Of a stretch of DNA of 64,000 nucleotides, positions 58,653 through 64,000 are shown one piece after another (position 1 is the stretch's first letter; each line of letters begins with the position of its first letter). The stretch is from Natronocella acetinitrilica. GTDB taxonomy: Bacteria; Pseudomonadota; Gammaproteobacteria; Nitrococcales; Aquisalimonadaceae. A program made the translations under genes and the position numbers. The notes under the pieces are model-generated. The model worked only from the letters and a program-made list of their open reading frames with translations, did no database searches and had not been told where the DNA came from. The stretch is taken from positions 62,001 to 126,000 of the forward strand of contig NZ_JALJXV010000004.1 in assembly GCF_024170285.1 (NCBI RefSeq), read 5' to 3'.

Positions 58653-59627
58653 CTAGACCCACCGCAATGCCGTTTCCACACAGTCCGCAATCGCGTTATC
58701 AAGCCAGTAGCTGGGCCGCATCGGCGTACCCTGCACGAAACCTACATGCCCGCCCCTGGGGCTGAGTTGCAGGCGAACCATGGATGGCCAGCAACGTGGC
58801 AGGGTGGTGACCGGGATGAACGGGTCGTCCGCCGCGTGGATGATCCAGGTGGGCCGTCGAATGTCTCTCAGACGCTGGATCGGTGAACACCTGGCGTAAT
58901 AGTCCGTCGCGCCGTTGAAGCCGTGAATTGGCGCCGTCAGCCGGTCGTCGAACTGCCAGAGCGTGCGGACGCTATCGAGTGTCGCAACTGCAGCGGGCAT
59001 GGAGAGGGACTGGTGCTTGCGTCGAACCATGCCCTTGAGATTGCGAACAATCTCCCACTGGTAGACCCGTGCAAACCCCTTGTTAAGGTGTTCGGCACAG
59101 GCCGCCAGGTCCAGCGGCGTGGACACTACCACGGCGGCCTGCGCCCCGGCCTTTTCGCCCATTGCAGCCAACCAGTTCAGGGTCACGATGCCGCCCATGG
59201 AAAATCCGGTTACGGCAAGCGGTCGTGCCGGGTGCAGCTGGTGAATGTGCTTGATGGTCTCTTCCAGATCCAACCACTCACCGGCGTGAAAAAAGCGGGG
59301 AAGGCGGTTGGGTACATCACCGGCGCCGCGAAACTGCATCACCACGCCCTGCATGCCCCGATCCGCCAGCGCCTGAATCAGTCCCAGTACATAGGGGGAC
59401 CGGGCGCAGCCACCCAGGCCGTGCAGGATCACCACGACGGGTCCCGCCCGCTCAGGCCCCCAGGCCAGCCGGAGTTCGTCGCCGTCGCGCAGGGTGAGGG
59501 GGCGCACAGTGATCGCGACAGCGGGCGGGCGGCGAAACAGCACCTGCCACATGGTCTGGCCATGAGCATTGCAAAGCCAGCCGGGCGCCTCGAAGGGGGA
59601 CACCTCCCTGGAGTTGATGTCTATCAT
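58653..59627 (-). CDS. yheT: YheT family alpha/beta hydrolase
   Basis: This 324-residue predicted hydrolase begins with the family segment FEAPGWLCNAHGQTMWQVLFRR. It has the oxyanion region LHGLGGCARSPYV, the nucleophile elbow GFSMGG, an Asp in HAADDPFIP and the His in RGGHVGF. The family may act on esters; the substrate is unknown. The open frame extends over 80 codons further upstream, but that covers the divergent dehalogenase start, so I use the ATG at 59627. It is divergent from the dehalogenase gene with 33 bp between the starts. Confidence 0.82.
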   Translation of the reverse strand: MIDINSREVSPFEAPGWLCNAHGQTMWQVLFRRPPAVAITVRPLTLRDGDELRLAWGPERAGPVVVILHGLGGCARSPYVLGLIQALADRGMQGVVMQFRGAGDVPNRLPRFFHAGEWLDLEETIKHIHQLHPARPLAVTGFSMGGIVTLNWLAAMGEKAGAQAAVVVSTPLDLAACAEHLNKGFARVYQWEIVRNLKGMVRRKHQSLSMPAAVATLDSVRTLWQFDDRLTAPIHGFNGATDYYARCSPIQRLRDIRRPTWIIHAADDPFIPVTTLPRCWPSMVRLQLSPRGGHVGFVQGTPMRPSYWLDNAIADCVETALRWV

Positions 59628-59660
59628 ATACTGCCCGAAGTTCCCTGGAGGAGACCGACC

Positions 59661-60353
59661 ATGCCGGATCCGGATCAGTTCAACACCGTCAAGGCTTGCG
59701 TATTCGACGCCTACGGTACGCTTTTCGATGTCCATTCCGCTGTTGCCCGGCATCGGCACAGGATCGGCGCGGAGGCCGACGCTGTCTCCGCGCTGTGGCG
59801 CCGCAAGCAGCTTGAATACACCTGGCTGCGCAGTCTGATGCAGCGTCATGCGGATTTCCAGACCATCACCGAACAGGCTCTGGACCACGCGCTATCGGTG
59901 CACCAGCTGCCGGACGCCTCCCTGCGCCGTGATTTGCTGTCGGCCTATGGTTCGCTGGACTGCTACCCGGAGGTGCCTGCGGTACTCGCTGCACTGCGCG
60001 AGGCCGGCCTGCGGACAGCGATACTTTCCAACGGATCCCCCGATATGCTGGCTGCCGCCGTGGACAGCGCTGGTCTGGGCGACCATCTGGACGCGGTACT
60101 CAGCATCGAGTCCGTCGGTGTCTTCAAGCCTGATCCACGCAGCTACCGCCTGGCGCTGGATCGCCTGGGTCTCTCGGCACGGCAAGTCCTGTTCCATTCT
60201 TCCAACGGCTGGGACGTCGCCGGTGCCGCGACCTTCGGCTTTCATGTAGCCTGGATCAATCGCTTTGCGGCACCCCGGGAGTGTCTGCCTGGCGAGCCCG
60301 ACGTGGAACTGCAGTCGCTGGAGCCCGTGCCCGGATTGCTGGGAAGAGGCTGA
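59661..60353 (+). CDS. (S)-2-haloacid dehalogenase (HAD type II)
   Basis: This 230-residue enzyme hydrolyses L-2-haloalkanoic acids to D-2-hydroxy acids. All residues known from Pseudomonas L-DEX line up: nucleophile Asp16 and Thr20 in FDAYGTLFDVHS, Arg in LWRRKQLEYTWL, Ser123-Asn124 in LSNGSP, Lys156 and Tyr162 in FKPDPRSYRL, and Ser180, Asn182, Trp184 and Asp185 in HSSNGWDVAGA. So this is a true dehalogenase site, not just a generic phosphatase. GGAGGAG precedes the ATG. Its stop is 6 bp from the convergent histidine kinase stop. Confidence 0.88.
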   Translation: MPDPDQFNTVKACVFDAYGTLFDVHSAVARHRHRIGAEADAVSALWRRKQLEYTWLRSLMQRHADFQTITEQALDHALSVHQLPDASLRRDLLSAYGSLDCYPEVPAVLAALREAGLRTAILSNGSPDMLAAAVDSAGLGDHLDAVLSIESVGVFKPDPRSYRLALDRLGLSARQVLFHSSNGWDVAGAATFGFHVAWINRFAAPRECLPGEPDVELQSLEPVPGLLGRG

Positions 60354-60359
60354 TACCGC

Positions 60360-63107
60360 CTATCGGGGCGAGAAATCACAATGCTCGCCGCCGGCCTCGG
60401 GCAGGTGGACGATAAAGCTCGCCCCCTCGCCGTCGACGCTCTCCACGCCGATACGGCCCCAGTGCAGATCCGTAATGCGCTTGCAGATGGCGAGACCCAG
60501 GCCGCTGCCTTTCGGCTTGCCCGCCTGCTGGTTACTGATCTGGTGGAATTTCTCGAAGATGCGCTGGTGCTCCTCCGGCGGTATGCCCGGGCCGGCATCG
60601 GTGATCTGCAGGCGCAGCCAGCTTCCCTGTTGTGTCACCGACAGGCTGACCGGTCCGCGTTCCGGGTCGGTGAATTTAACGGCGTTGGATAACAGATTGA
60701 TGATGAGCTGGATCAACCGGTCGCTGTCTCCCTTGATGACGCAGGGTTGCTCCGGTAGCGCAAGATCGAGCCGCACACCTTGCTCTGAGAAGAGCTGGGA
60801 CGTCGCATTCACTGCGTCTTCCACCATGTCCCGCAGATCGAGATCATGGAGCTGCCAGTCGCCCCAGCCACTTTCGATTTTCGACAGATCCAGCACCTGG
60901 TTGATCAATCGGGTCAGCCGTTCAGTTTCCTTGACCACCACATCGAGGAATTCCTGCCGCTGGGTTTCCGCCATCTCCGGTTCACTGAGCAGGATCTCAG
61001 CGAAGGCGCGAATCGACGTCAATGGCGTGCGCAGCTCATGACTGACCATGGAGACGAAGTCATCCTTGAGGCGGTCCAGTTCCTTCAGGCGCTCGTTAGC
61101 GGCCCGCAATTCACTGGTAGCCTGCTCCAACTCCCGAGATTTCTGCTCCAGTTGGCGACTGTATTCAATTGCCTGGGAGGTGGCGTCGAGGATTTCCATG
61201 ACACCTTCGAAGCTCAAGGCCTCGCCCTTGACGATGGACGAGATCATTACCCGGGCCGAGGCCGAGCCGATATTTCCGGAGAGCAGGCGCTCGGCAGAGT
61301 TGACCAGGTCCGCCGGAGCCTGCTCTTCGGCGGTCAGCGGTTCGCCCTGGCGTTCGCCGTAGGCGGCAATAGCGCTGGCTGCCTGGCGCGGGCCTATGAA
61401 GCGGGATAGCAAAGCCTCCAGGTCGCCCACGGTGGCGGTGCCCTGCCAGAATCGGGTATCCCGCTCCGAGCGCTCGAACACCTCCACGAACAAGGTGGCC
61501 TGAATACGCTCGATATCTGACTGCCGCGTGAACAGCGACACCAGAATCAGGGCGCCGAGGTTGATCAGCATGCTCCAGAACAGTGAGTGCGCAATCGGGT
61601 CCATGCCACCCAGGCCAAGCAAGGCATGGGGGTTGACCAGGCTGGCCAATGTGCCCGCCGGGGCGTTGACCAGTGTGTAGACGAACTCGGGCTCGCCCAG
61701 GGACGGCAGGAACAGCGTATAGAGCCAGACGATAAAGCCCCCGGCAAGCCCGGCCAGCGCGCCCGCGCGGCTGGCACCCTTCCAGTAGATCCCAAGCAGA
61801 ATCGGCGGTGCGAACTGGGCGACGGCGACGAAGGAGATGAGCCCGATGCTGACCAGCGCATAGGATTCGGCGATCAGCCGGAAATAACCGTAACCGAGCA
61901 TCAGCAGGCCGACGATGATCGCACGGCGCATGTAGATGATCAGCGGGCGCATGCCGATGCGCTCGATCCAGGCCATGTGACGGAAGCGCAGCAACGCCGG
62001 GACCACCAGATCGTTGCTGACCATGATGGCAAGGGCGATGGTGGCCACGATCACCATGCCGGTGGCCGCGGAAAAGCCGCCGATGTAGACGAACATGGCG
62101 AGCAGTTCCCGGCCTTCCGCCAGGGGCAGGGCAAGTACATAGTTATCGGGGTTGACCGGGGTGTCACCGAAGTAGAGCAGGCCCGCCAGGGCGATGGGAA
62201 TCACGAACAGGTTGATCAGCAGCAGATACAGGGGAAACATCCAGGCTGCCGTGCGTAGGTGATCCTCGTTGACATTCTCCACCACGGTGACCTGGAACTG
62301 ACGTGGCAGGAACAGGATCGCCGCCATGGACAGGATCGTCAGGGCCATCCAGGTCCCATAGCCGCCGGAAATGGTGGAGAATTCCAGCAGCGATTCCAGA
62401 GCAGGCTGTGCTGCAACCTGTTGGACGATATCCGCCGGTCCGTTGAACACCATGAACGTCACGAAGAAACCCACAGCCAGGAAGGCCAGCAGCTTCACCA
62501 GTGACTCGAACGCAACCGCCACCACCATGCCCTCCAGGCGCTCCGTGGCGTCGATGTGTCGTGTGCCAAACAGAATGGCGAACAGCGCCAGTACGGCGGC
62601 AACATACAGTGCCTTGTCCCGCCAGAGACCGCCTTCGATTGCGCTGTCCACCTCGTTGGGGAACTGCAGAAGTACCTCGAAGCTTGCTGACACCGCCTTC
62701 AACTGCAGGGCGATGTAGGGCGTGATGCCGACGACGGCAATAAAGGTTGCGAGCCCCGCCAGCAGCATGCTCTTGCCATAGCGTGAGCCGATGAAATCGG
62801 CGATGGAGGTGATGCGATGGATCTTGCTGATGCGCACCATCTTGCGCAGTACCACCCACCACAACACCGCCATCAGCGTTGGGCCAAGATAGATGGTCAG
62901 AAAGCTCACGCCATCCTGGGCGGCGCGGCCGACGCTACCGTAAAAGGTCCAGGCCGTGCAGTACACGGCAATCGACAAGGTGTAGATATAGGGGTTGTTG
63001 ACCAGTGAGCGCGTGGTATTGGCGCGCTGATCGGCGAAATAGGCGATGGCGAACAGCAGCCCCAGGTAAACAAAGGGGGTGAGCAGAATGACCCACTCAG
63101 GGAGCAT
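60360..63107 (-). CDS. SLC5-STAC sensor histidine kinase (CbrA-like)
   Basis: This 915-residue protein joins a sodium/solute symporter (SLC5) domain of about 13 helices (1-510) to a STAC domain (about 545-665, with VGDLEALLSRFIGPRQA and ARVMISSIVKGE). A coiled coil, HisKA with His690 in SHELRTPLTSIR, and HATPase with NLLSNAVKF, DAGPGIPPE and GSGLGLAI follow. I see no PAS domain, which CbrA has. It probably senses or imports a nutrient and phosphorylates a response regulator not in this window. The start ATG at 63107 overlaps the preceding small gene by 11 nt; ATG 63131 is possible. Confidence 0.9.
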   Translation of the reverse strand: MLPEWVILLTPFVYLGLLFAIAYFADQRANTTRSLVNNPYIYTLSIAVYCTAWTFYGSVGRAAQDGVSFLTIYLGPTLMAVLWWVVLRKMVRISKIHRITSIADFIGSRYGKSMLLAGLATFIAVVGITPYIALQLKAVSASFEVLLQFPNEVDSAIEGGLWRDKALYVAAVLALFAILFGTRHIDATERLEGMVVAVAFESLVKLLAFLAVGFFVTFMVFNGPADIVQQVAAQPALESLLEFSTISGGYGTWMALTILSMAAILFLPRQFQVTVVENVNEDHLRTAAWMFPLYLLLINLFVIPIALAGLLYFGDTPVNPDNYVLALPLAEGRELLAMFVYIGGFSAATGMVIVATIALAIMVSNDLVVPALLRFRHMAWIERIGMRPLIIYMRRAIIVGLLMLGYGYFRLIAESYALVSIGLISFVAVAQFAPPILLGIYWKGASRAGALAGLAGGFIVWLYTLFLPSLGEPEFVYTLVNAPAGTLASLVNPHALLGLGGMDPIAHSLFWSMLINLGALILVSLFTRQSDIERIQATLFVEVFERSERDTRFWQGTATVGDLEALLSRFIGPRQAASAIAAYGERQGEPLTAEEQAPADLVNSAERLLSGNIGSASARVMISSIVKGEALSFEGVMEILDATSQAIEYSRQLEQKSRELEQATSELRAANERLKELDRLKDDFVSMVSHELRTPLTSIRAFAEILLSEPEMAETQRQEFLDVVVKETERLTRLINQVLDLSKIESGWGDWQLHDLDLRDMVEDAVNATSQLFSEQGVRLDLALPEQPCVIKGDSDRLIQLIINLLSNAVKFTDPERGPVSLSVTQQGSWLRLQITDAGPGIPPEEHQRIFEKFHQISNQQAGKPKGSGLGLAICKRITDLHWGRIGVESVDGEGASFIVHLPEAGGEHCDFSPR

Positions 63108-63318
63108 TGCGCTGCCCCCGGTCGCGGTCATCCTTCTTCGGGCGCAGCACCAGCCAGGTGCAGAAAATGATCACCGCCCAGATGACGAACAGATAAACCA
63201 CCAGCACCGGTAGCCCGAATACCATGCCGTCGGTTGCGAACAGCGATAGCAAGGGGTAGTTCAACAGTACGGCACCAACCAGGAACAGGGCCACGAGGCG
63301 TTCGTTACGACGTTGCAT
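63097..63318 (-). CDS. Small two-helix membrane protein upstream of the SLC5 kinase
   Basis: This 73-residue protein has a basic start MQRRNERL, two probable helices (about 8-28 and 35-58) and a charged tail. GGGAGGGAG lies 7 nt before the ATG. Small membrane proteins commonly accompany SLC5-type symporters or kinases, and the 11-nt overlap with the kinase gene suggests they work together. It is not an obvious DUF4212 member, and the function is unknown. Confidence 0.8.
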   Translation of the reverse strand: MQRRNERLVALFLVGAVLLNYPLLSLFATDGMVFGLPVLVVYLFVIWAVIIFCTWLVLRPKKDDRDRGQRNAP

Positions 63319-63335
63319 GCGACGGCTCCCTCCCC

Positions 63336-64000
63336 CTAGAAAGTGGCCTGCCGGCGGCGGATGTCCACCATACGCCGCGACGCCTCCAGTGCTTCGCCCA
63401 GCGTGCCCGCCCCGGCGTCTTCAAGCAACGGCAGCATGCGCGCGAAAATCTCTGCGGTGACCAGGGCATCCCCCAGGGCCGTATGCCGGCCGCTGACCTC
63501 CACACCGAGCCGCCAGGCAATGGCCTCAAGCGTATGCTCCGGCGTGTGATCATGCAGAAAGACCGACAGCAGCAGCGTGTCGAGCACTGGTCCAGTGAAC
63601 CGGATGCCTGATGCGGTTTCCCGCAGTTGCAGGAATTTCATGTCGAACGCCGCGTTATGGGCAACCAGAATGGCATCGCCGACAAAGGTGTGAAATTGCG
63701 GGAGGATCTGGTCGATGCCCGGGGCACCGGCCACCATGTCGTCGTGAATGCCGTGAAAGCGTATCGACGCACGCGGGATGGGTCGGCCGGGATTCACCAA
63801 CTGATCGAAAACCTCCCCCCGCAATACGCGCCCACCTGCCACACGGACACCTGCCAGAGAGATGATCCGGTCATCCTGCGAGGGATTGAGCCCGGTGGTC
63901 TCGGTGTCGAACACCACGAACGAGAGCTCCCGCAGGCGCCGATTGGCCTGCTCGCCCGGGTCGTTGGCGGTCGCGGTGAGGCTGAAGTCGTAGAACTCCG
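63336..64000 (-). CDS. DnaQ-like 3'-5' exonuclease (DEDDh), N-terminus cut by window edge
   Basis: About 221 residues are visible and the frame stays open to the window end, so the start is missing. The exonuclease motifs are complete: Exo[12 protein letters not shown], Exo[12 protein letters not shown] and Exo[19 protein letters not shown] with the His-Asp pair of the DEDDh group. It resembles the epsilon-like exonucleases found beside SLC5 transporters and CBS-domain nucleotidyltransferases in proteobacteria, not the replicative DnaQ. It ends 17 bp before the small membrane gene. Confidence 0.88.
   Translation of the reverse strand, partial: EFYDFSLTATANDPGEQANRRLRELSFVVFDTETTGLNPSQDDRIISLAGVRVAGGRVLRGEVFDQLVNPGRPIPRASIRFHGIHDDMVAGAPGIDQILPQFHTFVGDAILVAHNAAFDMKFLQLRETASGIRFTGPVLDTLLLSVFLHDHTPEHTLEAIAWRLGVEVSGRHTALGDALVTAEIFARMLPLLEDAGAGTLGEALEASRRMVDIRRRQATF

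Overview
This is a high-GC bacterial chromosome segment with classical gammaproteobacterial gene order. The runs tpiA-secG-tRNA-Leu, nuoA-N, tRNA-fMet-rimP-nusA-infB-rbfA-truB-rpsO-pnp, carAB-greA and rlmE-ftsH-folP-glmM are all present. A BCCT osmolyte transporter, an acidic SecG tail and a divergent TRAP transporter suggest a halophilic or marine proteobacterium. I would guess something near the Ectothiorhodospiraceae, but that is inference from gene order and protein feel, not a search result. I see no prophage, CRISPR array, rRNA or intact insertion sequence. The only mobile trace is a 92-bp MITE-like inverted repeat.

Layout. 1-5.4 kb: a truncated AAA+ enhancer-binding-protein-type regulator with an altered GAFTGA loop, a TRAP transporter (dctQM on the minus strand, dctP divergent) and a redoxin. 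5.4-9.4 kb: a tightly packed minus-strand operon encoding a phosphoribulokinase-like kinase, a small membrane protein, a degenerate GGDEF protein, a RuBisCO-like protein and a cupin. The RuBisCO-like protein and cupin pair matches the enzymes of the methylthioadenosine-isoprenoid shunt. 9.5-18.6 kb: rraA-hslR, then an SOS mutagenesis region (dnaE2, imuB, imuA, lexA) interrupted by a BCCT transporter, with LexA boxes in front of dnaE2 and lexA. 18.7-22 kb: relA and a second degenerate GGDEF protein. 22-33.9 kb: carAB-greA behind a leader with mutually exclusive hairpins, then yhbY, rlmE, ftsH, folP, glmM, tpiA and secG.

33.9-49.4 kb: tRNA-Leu(GAG), the complete 14-subunit complex I operon nuoA-N with a DUF2818 gene, and an initiator tRNA with an unusual U1-U72 mismatch. 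49.4-58.2 kb: the transcription/translation operon rimP-nusA-infB-rbfA-truB-rpsO-pnp, preceded by two tandem terminators and closed by a strong one. 58.2-64 kb: a cold-shock protein, a YheT-type hydrolase divergent from an L-2-haloacid dehalogenase, and a minus-strand set of a DnaQ-like exonuclease (cut by the window end), a small membrane protein and an SLC5-STAC histidine kinase.

Most of the window is housekeeping. The places that deserve a second look are the kinase/RuBisCO-like/cupin/GGDEF operon, two GGDEF proteins that have lost the active site but kept the inhibitory c-di-GMP site, the carA leader, the GAFLGA regulator and the initiator tRNA.
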